Assembly: GCA_963575745.1 (NCBI GenBank)
Contig: CAUYUJ010016371.1
Coordinates: forward strand, 842,226-906,225
Source: Prorocentrum cordatum
Taxonomy: Eukaryota; Sar; Dinophyceae; Prorocentrales; Prorocentraceae
DNA: 64,000 bases
Reading direction: 5' to 3'
Below are positions 20,582-30,318 of the stretch, one piece after another. Below the pieces are notes generated by a model that saw only the letters and a list, made by a program, of their open reading frames with translations, searched no databases and was not told the origin of the DNA. Position numbers and translations under genes: made by a program. Every line of letters starts with the position of its first letter. Position 1 is the stretch's first letter.

Positions 20582-22308
20582 CTAGACCAAAATGATCAGC
20601 TCGGCGTGCGTTCCTGACGGAGCAGCTGCAACAGCCGCTGGGGCGGCAGTCGGGGCCGCTACACTGCGTCGTAGATCCTCCTTACGGATCTTCTTCTTGG
20701 GCGGCTCGTCGTAGTGGGCGGGCTGGCGCGTCTGCTCCTCGGCGCGCAGGGTCCGCAGGTGCGACGCCGCCGTTTCCCGCAGGTGCGCCGTCACCCCCGC
20801 ATCAAAAGTCCGCCCGCTCTGCTCCCGGCGCGAGCCGCGCTCGCGCCGCTCTGGCTCCGGCCGCCGCCTCTCCTGCTCCGGCAGCTGCGCGTGCCGCGGC
20901 TGCTCGGCGGCGCGTCAAGGGGAGCGGCGGGAAGGGGGGGGGGTTCTTCGAAGGCAGGCTGTTTCTCACCAACCCTCTTCACCTCTCCACCCCTTCCTGG
21001 GGACTGGTCTGTCGTCCTGGGTTGTTTCGTGGACGGCCCTGGGCGCCGAACAAAGGAGGGCTGGAGGCCGACCCCGCAGGAAAAAACGCTGGAAAAAAAA
21101 AACCCTTCCTCCCCCGCTCCCCTCGGCGCGCCGCCGCTCTTCTCCCGTCGCGAGCTGCGCTCGCGCCGCTCCGCATCCGGCCGGCGCTCCCGCCGGCGCC
21201 TCTCCCGCTCGGGCGGCTGCGGCTCGCGCGTCTGCAGCGGCACTGGCGGGGCGCGCTCAGCCCTGCGGGTTCGTTTTACCTTCCCCGCCTCCTCTTTTGG
21301 AGCAGCCGACGGCGCTGGCGAAGCACTGAGACCCGCGCCACGTTTGTTGTCAGCTTGGCGGCGACGCCCGCCGCTCCTCCCCTCGTAGGCTGGAACAGGC
21401 AAGGGAGCCCGGGAAGCACTCCGCACAGCATGCGCCCTGCCTTCCTTGGGCGTCTGGCTGCGGCGCCCGCCGCTCTTCGCCTCAGCAGCTGTACCAGCCG
21501 CCGAGTCATCCGCTCTGCGTTCGGTGACAGCCTCGCGGCGGCGCCCGCCGCTCCTCGCCCGATCAGCTGGAGCAGCGGATGCGGAGCAGGAAGCACTCCG
21601 AGAATCGCTGGACTCACCTGTCTCGGAGCCCTCTGGCGCCGCCGTCTCGAGCTCCTGGCTCGCGCCGGCGGCCCGCGCATAAGCAGCTGGGGCAGCCGCC
21701 GCATCGGGCTCTTCGTCCGACTCGCGCGGGGTGTCTGTTGACCCGCATTTGTCAGGTACGGGAGTCGCATCGTCGGAGGAGCTGGAGCCGGATCTGGCCC
21801 GCGCCCGCCGCGAACGAAGCTCACGCGGCGACAGCGCCGCCGCAGGCTTCTCGTGGGCCGCGCTGGACTCACGTGGCGCCGCCGCTGGCTGCTCGCGGGG
21901 CGTCGCCGCAGGCGGGCCCGGCGCCGGTGGCGGAGGCGGACGCGGGAGGAGCCCGAGCCTAGTGTTGAACGCCAACGCGAAGATGCTAGTGAATTCAACG
22001 CCCCACTCCTCCTGCTGAGAGTGGTTCGGCAAGCCGCGCTCCTCTAGAACCTGGCGCGCGACCATCCGCCCCGCCGTCTGCGCCGTCGCGGCGGCCTCGG
22101 CCCGCGGGCTCCTCTGGGCGCTGCGTAGCGCCGCCCGTGCGTTGTTCCGCTGCTTCTGGCCTCGTCCCTTGTGTTTCCGGCCACCCGCCATGGCCGCAGC
22201 TGGCGCAGCCGCGGCCTCTGAGGCAGGGGCCCGCGTCGCAGAAGGTGTCTCCGCCGAAGTGCTCTTTCCCTCGGCAACAACTGCGCTCGGCAGCTCGGGC
22301 CGCAGAGG
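20582..22308 (-). CDS. Basic, Pro/Ala/Arg-rich protein, paralogue 2 (intron near 20.91-21.14 kb)
   Basis: Opens behind a pyrimidine tract and CTCCAATAG acceptor ending at 22309; the first ATG is at 22191. The N-terminal 90 residues match paralogue 1 (GGRKHKGRGQKQRNNARAAL, then EEWGVEFTSIFALAF). The middle has three loose repeats starting (R/K)SGGRR and a Ser-rich acidic part. The long frame continues to 20791, but real coding appears to jump: after a C-rich tract with CAG at about 20911 a different frame resumes (QLPEQERRRPEPERRERG) and runs to TAG at 20582 through the nuclear-signal-like DEPPKKKIRKEDL and ends THAELIILV, both matched in paralogue 1. So an intron of about 0.2 kb is likely; its donor is uncertain. 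RRERSSRREKSGG before and RRERGSRREQSG after the intron suggest an exon duplication. Confidence 0.6.
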
Positions 22309-22319
22309 CTATTGGAGAG

Positions 22320-23321
22320 GAGGCAGCAGGAGCAGGCGTCCTCCTCCTCCGTCCTCCTCTTCCCCCCCTCCCCCTCCTCCGTATCCTCCTCCTCATCCTC
22401 CTCCCCCCTCTGTGCTCCCTTCCGCCTCTCTTTTGTCCCTCCTCCTCGTCCTCATCCTCCCTCTCCTCCTGCTGCTCCCCCTCCCTCTCCTCGTCGGCCT
22501 CTGACCCACCAACCAAGCACGATATAGGATAGGACGATGGTCATCAGATATAGACACGCAGATGACAAGCGCAAGCGTCCGAATGCGGATGCACGTCGCA
22601 CAGCAACAGTGCCATGTGGCTCACCTCCTGGGACGAAGGCTTCGCCCTTAAACTGGCCATCTCCGGACCTCCATATCCGACGTTGTTTTTCTTTTTTTTT
22701 TTTCTTCTTCTTCTTTTCCGCGTGATGTTTGCCTATGTGATTTCGTGGGTGTTGTGTACGTCCGAGCGACCAGCCAAGCAAAAGGCGGGAACACAACAAC
22801 TCTCTCAGATGTTGCCATGGTGAAACACGGTGAAACATGAGGCTTAGGGGCCCGGTGGCGGCCCTCCCCGCCCTCGCGGGGCGGCCTTGCTCCCCGGGGT
22901 GTGTGCGGGAATGGGGGGCGGTGGCCATCCTCGCCGTCGCGGGGCGGCTCTGCCCGTACGTGACCAGCCTTGTGCGCGATAGGTTGACGCGCCATAGGTT
23001 ACAGCATAGAGCGACGGATGCACACACCTAAATGCGAACCCCTTTTTTCAAATTTAAGGCAAACGCTGTCAGGGGAATCCCACTAACGCTCATGGGCGCA
23101 GACTCTCGACCCACCGCGCGCGCCAGGACGACCCGTCCGCCCCCTGGGACCATCATCCGAGTCTCAGTATGTATGTAGCCAGTTAGTCACAATGATCGCT
23201 GAGATCGCACTTATGAGCAATGGAATATTTGCTACAACCCGCCAGCCCTCTGCGAGGTCTGGGCGTAGGTGGAGTAGAGCGCCTGCAGAGGGCCACAACG
23301 AAACGAGGAAAGAATCGGGAG
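22320..23321. other. 5' flank of paralogue 2; no supported gene
   Basis: 22330-22500 is a C/T tract like that upstream of paralogue 1. A T-rich run lies near 22684-22715. 22850-22970 has two related GC-rich copies (CGCGGGGCGGC). A CCAGCCCTCTG motif lies at 23241. No convincing gene. Confidence 0.45.
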
Positions 23322-23623
23322 GACGGATCAAGGGGAGGAGGATGAGGAGGGGGAGGAGGAGGGGAAGTATTTTGTTTACCTGCCGAGGAGGATGAGGAGG
23401 GGGAGGACGGATCAAGGGGAGGAGGATGAGGAGGGGGAGCAGGGGGATGAGGAGGGGGAGGGAACGTGACCACGGGCTGCTTACGAGGCGGGAGCCCTAT
23501 GTACAGATACTACCACATACCACCATCAGAAACGAGCTGGCTCGTTTCTGGATGGGCTGGCGTTGTGTCTGGATGGGCTGGCGTCGTTTCTGGGTGGGCT
23601 GGCGCCGTTTCTACAGGAGTGGC

Positions 23624-23664
<41 letters not shown>
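23322..23664. repeat. Purine direct repeats, 24-bp repeat and (GAC)n
   Basis: GGACGGATCAAGGGGAGGAG occurs twice, about 85 bp apart, inside a GGA tract. Then three to four copies of TTTCTGGATGGGCTGGCG at 23544-23612, then (GAC)n at about 23626-23664. Confidence 0.8.
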
Positions 23665-23756
23665 TCATCACACATTTCCTAATCACCAACTGCGTGAGTC
23701 GCACTGCAGCAGATGCTGAGCTCCGCGACCTCGACGCGCCCATGAGGTGGGACTAA

Positions 23757-24012
23757 CGGCGCCAGCCAGGGCCGGCGGCGGGCCCGGCGGCGGCGCCGGG
23801 GCCCATGGCGGCCCTGGCGGCGGGCCCGGCAGCGAGGAGGCGGCCGCGGGCGCCGCCCGAGGCGCGGCCTTCCGCACAGGCTGCGCCATCGCCGGGCGTT
23901 GCGGCGGCGACGCCGAGGAAGCCTCGGCGGCTGCGGGGATCGGGGAGCCGGCGCCGGCGGCGGCGGCGGCCGAATCAGCTGAAACAGCCGACGGAGCCCG
24001 GGGACGCATGTC
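23757..24012 (-). pseudogene. Partial third copy of the Pro/Ala-rich paralogue
   Basis: Closely matches the linker-coding part of paralogue 1 (about 17370-17570): shared AEASSASPPQR, then AQPVRK and APR-AAASSLP, then PPPGPPPALAGA. Only this about 250-bp piece is present and both flanks differ, so it is a fragment, unless it is spliced into the neighbouring small gene at 24031-24327. Confidence 0.65.
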
Positions 24013-24030
24013 CGAATCTCACGTACTAAC

Positions 24031-24327
24031 TCACTGAAGCGGCGTTGCGTTGCCGTCCGTGGTCATCACCGCGGGCAACTTGGAGAGCTTTGTCACGCGG
24101 CCCATCTTGACGTGAGGGCTCGTGCCAATGACGCGGGTCTTGGGCTTCGCAGCCTGCAGGGCAGCGACCATGGTCTTGTTGTTGTACTTCGTAGTAGCCT
24201 TGCATATGGTGGTCATCGCCCACTTCAGCTCGTCGCGCTCGACCTTATCTGCACGAACCTGGTTCCGAAGGCGAGTCACCATGCCCCTGACAACCGCCGC
24301 GGAGCACTCAAGGGGATCTTTCGTCAT
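24031..24327 (-). CDS. Small basic protein or 3' exon, 98 residues
   Basis: ATG at 24327, TGA at 24031. The translation is even and helix-prone (ECSAAVVRGMVTRLRNQVRAD, shortened here) and then basic (AAKPKTRVIGTSPHVKMGR). The same frame is open a further 43 codons upstream with poorer composition. No family recognised. It abuts the partial paralogue copy at 23757-24012. Confidence 0.45.
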   Translation of the reverse strand: MTKDPLECSAAVVRGMVTRLRNQVRADKVERDELKWAMTTICKATTKYNNKTMVAALQAAKPKTRVIGTSPHVKMGRVTKLSKLPAVMTTDGNATPLQ

Positions 24328-24563
24328 GTCGGTCTTGGTGGCTAGCTTTTGGCACACGCCGAATCTAACTCCATGGAACCCATCGGCGACCCTAGGCCCT
24401 AGGGAAAGATATGGCGCTGCGCCCCTGAAGCAACACCTGAAGCCACAAACAAACACGAGGCCAACACCAGGCCCTAGTCTTGCACAGGGTGGCTACGGAC
24501 GTCATAGACGAGGCTCGACGACGACGAGCCTGGCACGAGGCTCGACGACGACGACGACACAGA

Positions 24564-24684
24564 CGACGACGGCGGCGCGGTAGGACCCCCCTCTCGGGGG
24601 GGGGGGGTCCTACCATTTTGCCGGCGCCGGCGGAATGGTGGGAAGCCCCCCCCGACGTGGCGAGAGACCCCCCTCGGAGGAGGA
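24564..24684. repeat. Extra left arm of the foldback element
   Basis: Near-identical to the left arm of the palindrome at 25011-25259 (GGTAGGACCCCCCTCTCGGG, then CCTACCATTTTGCCGGCGCC), in the same orientation, without its own right arm. Confidence 0.8.
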
Positions 24685-25005
24685 GCAGAAGGAGGAGGAG
24701 GAGCAGGAGGAAGAGGAGGAGGAAGAGGGAGGAGACTGGGGGAGGCGACTGGGGGAGGAGACTGGGGGAGGAGGAGGAGGAGGAGGAGGCGGAGTAGGAG
24801 GAGGAGGAGGAAAAGGAGGAGGAGCAAGGGCCGAAAAGTAAGAGGAGGAGGAGGAGGAGGAGGAGGAGAAGGAGGATTGGGGAGGAGGATGGTGGGGAAA
24901 GGAGGAGGAGGAGGAGGAGGGGGAGGAGGAAGGAGGAGGGTGAGAGAGGAGGAGGATGGAGGAGGACCGGGGAGGAGGAGCCACTGAGGATGGCGGTGGA
25001 CCGCC
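24685..25005. repeat. (GGA)n purine tract
   Basis: About 300 bp of GGA/GGAG repeats on the plus strand between two copies of the foldback arm. Confidence 0.85.
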
Positions 25006-25010
25006 CCGCC

Positions 25011-25259
25011 TCGACGCCAGCGCCGGCGGCGTGGTAGGGCCCCCCTCTCGGGGGGGGGGGTCCTACCATTTTGCCGGCGCCGGCGGAATGGTGGGAGGCC
25101 CCCCCCGACGTGGTGAGAGACCCCCCTCGGATTTCCAAACTGGGGGGGGGTCTCTCACCACGTCGGGGGGGGCCTCCCACCATTCCGCCGGCGCCGGCAA
25201 AATGGTAGGACCCCCCCCCCCGAGAGGGGGGTCCTACCACGCCGCCGGCGCCGGCGTGG
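25011..25259. repeat. Foldback element: near-perfect palindrome of about 250 bp
   Basis: Left arm about 25011-25128 and right arm about 25142-25259 are near-perfect reverse complements; the short centre contains ATTTCCAAACTGG. The arms contain GGTAGGACCCCCC, TTTTGCCGGCGCCGGCGGAA and CCCCCCGACGTGG. No transposase frame. It sits 60 bp past the 3' end of the 25319-29056 gene. Confidence 0.85.
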
Positions 25260-25318
25260 AGGGGAGCAGGGCCAACGATCGCCATCGGCGTCGGCGTCCC
25301 GATCTTTTCTGGAAGCCG

Positions 25319-28300
25319 TCATTTCTGCACGGCCGCGACTTGCAGGTACTCGTCGATCGTCCTGTAGAGGGCCCGATGCTTTGCTTTGGCATCGGCCCGA
25401 TCCTCCGTGGCCCCGAAAACCACGACGCCCCTGCCCTCCACGGGGCGTCGGCCCCCCTCTGCGCGGGGCGTGCGTCGCAACTCCGCGGCTTTCTTGTGCA
25501 ACTTTTTCGGAGTATATAATTCCACCTTGGATCCCGGCGCCACTGCGGCGCCGCGAAGGAGCGCGGGGACCGAAGGGAACTCGCGAGCCAGCGCATCTGA
25601 AACAGCCGCGCGGAAAAGAGGGCCCGTCTGCCGCCAGCGCGGCGCATAAGCAGAAGTAGAAGCCCTGCCCTTCTCGGCGAACTCCGTTGGGTCGGCACGG
25701 CGCGTTCCGAGCAGAGCTGCAGCGAGACGGGCGGAAACGTCAAAATCCGTCATAACAGAGACCCGCGCGAGGGCTAAGTGGACGCGCCGCGGCGCCGTCG
25801 CCCGTGCTCGCGCCACCAGTTTGACGAATTCCTGGGCGTCGCCTGTGACTGTGAATCCCTGCCTGCCGATGGCGGCCAGGGCTGTCGAGCCCTTCGTCTG
25901 GGCTAGACAGATGCCCGCTGTGTCCGAAGCAAAGCGATCTACTTCCGGTTCCCGCGCAGGAACGAAGGCGCGCTTGACCTTGCTGCCAACTCTCTCCCGG
26001 GCGCGCTTGGCCCCGTCCTCTGCCCGAAGGTACTTGTCCCTGGCATCGGCGGATCGCTTCTGGGCCTTATCGACGACGCCAGCCGAAGGCTCCGCCGGCG
26101 CTGCCCTGGCTGCTTCCGCCGCTGGACCCCATTCGCTGCAGCGCCTCATCTTGGCCCGGCCGCCGGGCCCCGCGGCCACGGCTGCGCTGACCTCCGCCTT
26201 CCGCTTCTCAGCGAAGGCCGCCTCGGAGCATCTGGCGCCGCGGGCGGCGCCGAGCGGCCGCCGGGCCCCGGCGTCCCTCCGCTCCTTCCGCGCGCAGGCC
26301 GTCCTACGCTTCCGCGGGTTCGCATCGGCGGCCCGCTGTGCCAAGAGCGCCATATATGTTCGAAGCGCCCCCTGGCAGGGGGCGGCGGCTGCAGCAGCCG
26401 AGCCCGCCTTGGAAATGGTGCCGACCTGCGCCCCGCGCAGAGCTGCGCTCGGGGGCGCAAAATCTGCAATGAGACAGGCTTCGAGCGTGGAGTCGAACAT
26501 CTGTGCCCGCCCTTCATCTTTCATCTTTCTGGCGACTCTGAACCGTCTCTCGACGTTACCCGTGCTCGATTTGAATCCGAGGAAGCAATTCACCAAGCGG
26601 CGAGCGTTCAGCAGCTCGGGGAACTCGGCCGAGGCGCGGCCCCACGCCGCCTTCGCATCGCACCCCGCGCTCGCGTGCAACTCCGCCCGTGGGAGAATCT
26701 GCGCGAGCTCGTCCATCGCCGCGGCCTCCAATCCCGCCGCCTCGACGATGCGCGAGAAACTCGCGCGCGCCTCGGCCTCCCCCGTCGCCTGTGCCCCCCG
26801 CGCCTCCTGGCCGCGCTGAAGCGCCCGCGCGGAAAGGGGCGAGGGCAAGCGGAATGCTCGGAAGACATGGAGCCACCCAGCGGGGTTTCTGTAAACCGCC
26901 ATGTATTCGCGCACGTTCGCAACCACCTCCTGGGCCGTGCGCAGGGCCTGCGCGACAATGCCCTGGACGTCTGCGTCCGTCGGTTGCCCGATGCCGACGA
27001 ACTGCATCCCCGCCTTCCCAGTCGATACCACCGTGGTTGTCTTCAGGAATTGTAAAACCTCCCCAGTGAAAGTGCCTGGGATGGTCACCGCGGTCGCGTC
27101 GGTGAAGAGCGCACTTAATCGACGGGTAAACAAATCGGCCCGATCCACGGCCGTGGACGGGTCGGGGTGCGACCGGTCCCCGCCTGCCACCCAATCGTAA
27201 TGCTCCGCCGCAATGTCCGCCAGCATCCCGCCCAAGAGTAGCCTCGGTGAGTTGACGCCGCCCAGTTCGGCCATGAGATGCCTGGCGTCATCGGCACGCT
27301 TCGAGGTGGACGCCGCCTCCTCTTCGAGGGCTGCCCAGATGGACCGCCATCGCCGGCTCATTCTTGCAAGAGGCCTCGCGCGGCTCGTGTACCGCTGAGG
27401 AGCCCACCCCAGATTCGTGCAGAGGGCGACGGCGTCCTTCTGCTGAGCATCCCCGAACCTCCGTCGGAAAACGTCCGAGGTGGTGACGAACTTCGCTAAG
27501 CTGGGCGGCTTCTTCCCAGAAACGAGGAGGTTCTCGACGAGGGCAACTTCTGCGTTCCCTTGCGCGGCGTGCAGGAGGACTTTGACTGCGGAGTGGCTTT
27601 CTTCCCACTCGCGGAACACCATGGACGGGAAATGCGCGGCGGCCGCAGCGCCCACGGACCTGTCCGCGCCATCGCTCGCCCAGGACAGCATGCACCCGCG
27701 CACCTTCTCGTGCAAGGACACGTCGACCCCGCCTCCTGGCTTCATAGTCATGCGCCGCACGCTATCACACAGAGCGGTCACTTTCCCGTCCGCATCCATG
27801 TCGGCGGGCAACTCCGTAGCGCCGATCAGGCGGTCTGCGAGCCACGGCCCGCGTTCTCCAAGGCGCTGCAGCCACGGAAGATTCACGCCGGGCTCCGCCA
27901 ACCATTTGAGAGCGGGGGGGAGTCGCCAGAGAACCATGCCGATTTCAATCTGATACATTCTCCCAAGCCCGTCGGCCGCCAGCCGATACACATCTGCTGC
28001 CTCGGCCAAGGAGCGCGTGACGGCGCGTTCGGTTTCTGCGATGACGCCCACCGCGCGGGCGGCATCTCGGCGACTCAGGTTGTGGCTCGAAGCGGTCGTT
28101 GCGCCCGCCCGAGGTGATGCAGCCGCGGCGCAGGCAGCCCAATGCCCGAAATCTCTGAAAGATCCCCTCGTCTCGAGGAGCACCCGCGCGAAGTAAAAGT
28201 GCTCGCTGGTGAGGCCAAGGGAGGGCGTCTGGGTCACAGCTTTGGCCTGTGTGGGGGCGGACTCCAGCAAAGTAGATTCGCTTTGTTTGGCTTGCGCCCG

Positions 28301-29056
28301 CGCCTTTTCCGCCCGCAGCAACAACGCTTTCTGGTGGGTCTTACTCTGAGTCCCGTGCCGCAATATGCTCTGCAAGTGGAAATCCGCTGTGCCCTGAGCA
28401 AGCCTGTCCCGCCCAATCCCGCTGTCGGCGCACACCACGCACAACGCTTTACCAAACTTGCTGCACGCCAACCATGTCATGGTGGAGCCGGTGGCGTCGT
28501 CGCGGAAAGACGCCCTCGCCGTCCAATTCCAGCGGTGCTTCCAAAATAAGCGCCTGTCGCATGTTTCGATGTGTGCGGGATAATCGTGTTCTTTCGCGTG
28601 GGCCTCCAATCCAGGAAAACTGGGATCGAACTGCTCTGCAACGCGGGAAGTGGCACTGGACGAACCTGCACCGCTGTCCGTGTCGGACCCCGCGCCGTGG
28701 GAGTCGGAATCTGCAGCAGCCTCCGACGCGGGAGCCGTGCTCGAGGAGGCTGCCCCCCTCGGCCCTTCTACTCCCGGACCGCCCGACAATTCAGAAGCTG
28801 ACGCAGCCTCTGGCGCAGAGGCTGGAGACGGTCGGGAGGTCCCACCTGCCTCGGAGCCAGGCTGCGAGCCTGAACTCGGGGCGGCCCCCGAAGAAACGGG
28901 CGGTGCCTCCGATGAGCTTTTCGCAAAACTAGCCGCCGATCCTGGACGGTCAGACGATGGCTCCGTGCTCGAGGGCGCTCGCGGGGAGGTCGACGCCGCG
29001 GGCGATGGCTCCGAGGAGGGCAACGGTGACGCAGGGAAACCCTCCGATGAAGACAT
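25319..29056 (-). CDS. hAT-transposase-like protein with zinc finger, possibly domesticated
   Basis: ATG at 29056, TGA at 25319; 1,245 residues without a break. Residues 1-140 are Ser/Pro/Ala-rich. A zinc finger of the TTF/BED-like type follows: C206-V-V-C209 and H234-x6-H241 in GTADFHLQSILRHGTQSKTH, the pattern seen in hAT-derived proteins such as ZNF862. A catalytic-type acidic stretch may be CMLSWASDGADRS (455-467). Residues 820-870 (GFKSSTGNVERRFRVARKMK) resemble the hAT C-terminal dimerisation region. A 375-residue extension with Arg/Lys-rich blocks follows and I cannot assign it. No terminal inverted repeats bracket the gene, and the frame is intact, so it may be a host gene made from a transposase. 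Open sequence upstream of the ATG is repeat-derived and excluded. Confidence 0.65.
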   Translation of the reverse strand: MSSSEGFPASPLPSSEPSPAASTSPRAPSSTEPSSDRPGSAASFAKSSSEAPPVSSGAAPSSGSQPGSEAGGTSRPSPASAPEAASASELSGGPGVEGPRGAASSSTAPASEAAADSDSHGAGSDTDSGAGSSSATSRVAEQFDPSFPGLEAHAKEHDYPAHIETCDRRLFWKHRWNWTARASFRDDATGSTMTWLACSKFGKALCVVCADSGIGRDRLAQGTADFHLQSILRHGTQSKTHQKALLLRAEKARAQAKQSESTLLESAPTQAKAVTQTPSLGLTSEHFYFARVLLETRGSFRDFGHWAACAAAASPRAGATTASSHNLSRRDAARAVGVIAETERAVTRSLAEAADVYRLAADGLGRMYQIEIGMVLWRLPPALKWLAEPGVNLPWLQRLGERGPWLADRLIGATELPADMDADGKVTALCDSVRRMTMKPGGGVDVSLHEKVRGCMLSWASDGADRSVGAAAAAHFPSMVFREWEESHSAVKVLLHAAQGNAEVALVENLLVSGKKPPSLAKFVTTSDVFRRRFGDAQQKDAVALCTNLGWAPQRYTSRARPLARMSRRWRSIWAALEEEAASTSKRADDARHLMAELGGVNSPRLLLGGMLADIAAEHYDWVAGGDRSHPDPSTAVDRADLFTRRLSALFTDATAVTIPGTFTGEVLQFLKTTTVVSTGKAGMQFVGIGQPTDADVQGIVAQALRTAQEVVANVREYMAVYRNPAGWLHVFRAFRLPSPLSARALQRGQEARGAQATGEAEARASFSRIVEAAGLEAAAMDELAQILPRAELHASAGCDAKAAWGRASAEFPELLNARRLVNCFLGFKSSTGNVERRFRVARKMKDEGRAQMFDSTLEACLIADFAPPSAALRGAQVGTISKAGSAAAAAAPCQGALRTYMALLAQRAADANPRKRRTACARKERRDAGARRPLGAARGARCSEAAFAEKRKAEVSAAVAAGPGGRAKMRRCSEWGPAAEAARAAPAEPSAGVVDKAQKRSADARDKYLRAEDGAKRARERVGSKVKRAFVPAREPEVDRFASDTAGICLAQTKGSTALAAIGRQGFTVTGDAQEFVKLVARARATAPRRVHLALARVSVMTDFDVSARLAAALLGTRRADPTEFAEKGRASTSAYAPRWRQTGPLFRAAVSDALAREFPSVPALLRGAAVAPGSKVELYTPKKLHKKAAELRRTPRAEGGRRPVEGRGVVVFGATEDRADAKAKHRALYRTIDEYLQVAAVQK

Positions 29057-29061
29057 GTTGC

Positions 29062-29078
29062 CTTGAGCCTGGAATCGC
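29062..29078 (-). other. Possible decayed spliced-leader relict before the hAT-like gene
   Basis: The minus strand reads GCGATTCCAGGCTCAAG and then, after GCAAC, the ATG. The last eight bases GGCTCAAG are the exact spliced-leader end, and with one gap 13 of the last 16 match. The upstream DNA is purine-rich, so it does not look like an active acceptor. Eight bases can match by chance. Confidence 0.3.
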
Positions 29079-29097
29079 AATGGCATCCTCATCACTC

Positions 29098-30064
29098 CTC
29101 GTGCTCCTCCTGTTGCTCCTCCTCCTCCTCCTCCTCCTCCTCCTGTTCCTCCTCCTCCCTTTTCCTTCCCGTCCCCCCACGTGTTATGTTTATTTGTCCT
29201 CCTGCTTCCTCCCCCTTCTCCTCGTCCTCCCACACCTCTCCCTTTTCCTCCCGTTCCTCCCCCTCTCCCGTTCGGATTCTAGAACCGCCCCGTTCTAGCC
29301 CTGGCCGCGCCCGGAAATTCTACCGCGGCAAAGTTCTAGCCCCAGCGCCGTTCAGAACGCACGCGTGCTCACCCAGGGCGCCCCCGTTGGACAGAACGGT
29401 CATGTTGTAGCCCCCGCCGCGGTCTAGAACGGCCGCGTTCTAGTCCAGGCCGCCCCCGGAGGGTGTGGAACGACCGGGTTCTAGCCCCGGCCGCGGTCTA
29501 CAATGATGCCGTTTTAGACTGATCGGGGGCGTCTCGCCTGAGATTTCCTCGCGATATGGGTTGGGTTTTTCTTGGGGCGGCCTCGTTTTCCAGGAACGCC
29601 CTTGGTTTTTGCGATCGCGCCTCGATCGCGATGGCAGGAGCAGGAAGGAGGAAGATGACGAAGAGGAAGATGCGGAGGAGGAGGAGGAGGAGGAGGAGGA
29701 AAAGGAGGAGGACCAGGAGGAGGAGGAGGAGGAGGAAAAGGAGGAGGACCAGGAGGAGGAGGAGGAGGAGGATGAGGATGAGGAGGAGGAGTTTTTCACC
29801 AAAACCTAGAACGAGTCCAAGCGGGCCGTGCTGTCTGCGGCGGCGAGCCTCATCCGAGTCGAAGCGGGGTGCATCTGGAACAGCCGCGCAGCTGATACAG
29901 CCGCGGCGCAGCTGTCGGCACCGCAGTCGCGGCCTCGAAACAAATAAAAGTGGCCAGCGAGGCGCGAAACCCGCAGCTGGAGAAGCCGCGCAGCTAAAAA
30001 AGCAGCGGAGAGCCTCACGCTGCCGTCGGGGCGGCCGGTCGCCAGAGCGCTCATGGCTGCGGAG
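29098..30064. repeat. Segmental duplication of about 1 kb, copy A
   Basis: Collinear with 33200-34224: C/T tract, then CCCCACGTGTTATGTTTATT, hairpin array, then CGTCTCGCCTGAGATTTCC, a GAG tract and CTCATGGCTGCGGAG at the end. The last bases correspond to the final codons of the kinase gene in copy B, so copy A carries a stub of that gene's 3' end. A plus-strand frame across the GAG tract (poly-Glu) is not supported. Confidence 0.85.
29276..29510. repeat. Hairpin-bearing tandem array 3
   Basis: Same family as arrays 1 and 2; the exact 20-mer CTAGAACGGCCGCGTTCTAG lies at 29424-29443. It is 220 bp upstream of the ATG of the hAT-like gene. Confidence 0.85.
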
Positions 30065-30318
30065 GAATAGGAGGAGGAGAAGGAAGAGGGGGGAGGAGGA
30101 GGAGGAGGAGGAGGGGGGGCATGGGGTGCGGGGGAGGGGAGGGAGGGGGGGGGAGCAGGAGGAGACGCCCGACGCCAAGCTCGCGCCCGTGGAGCCTAGG
30201 GCGACTCGATAACCGACCTCAATTCGCGTTCGAGCGTATCCTCACTCAACTCGCTCGGGATCGACTCTTCGGCTGGCTCTGCAGAGCCGCGAGCGCTTCT
30301 CCGAGGAAATTCTTGTAG
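30065..30318. repeat. Purine tract and short spacer
   Basis: GGA/G-rich on the plus strand to about 30155, then ordinary DNA that is the 3' flank of the next minus-strand exon. Confidence 0.6.
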
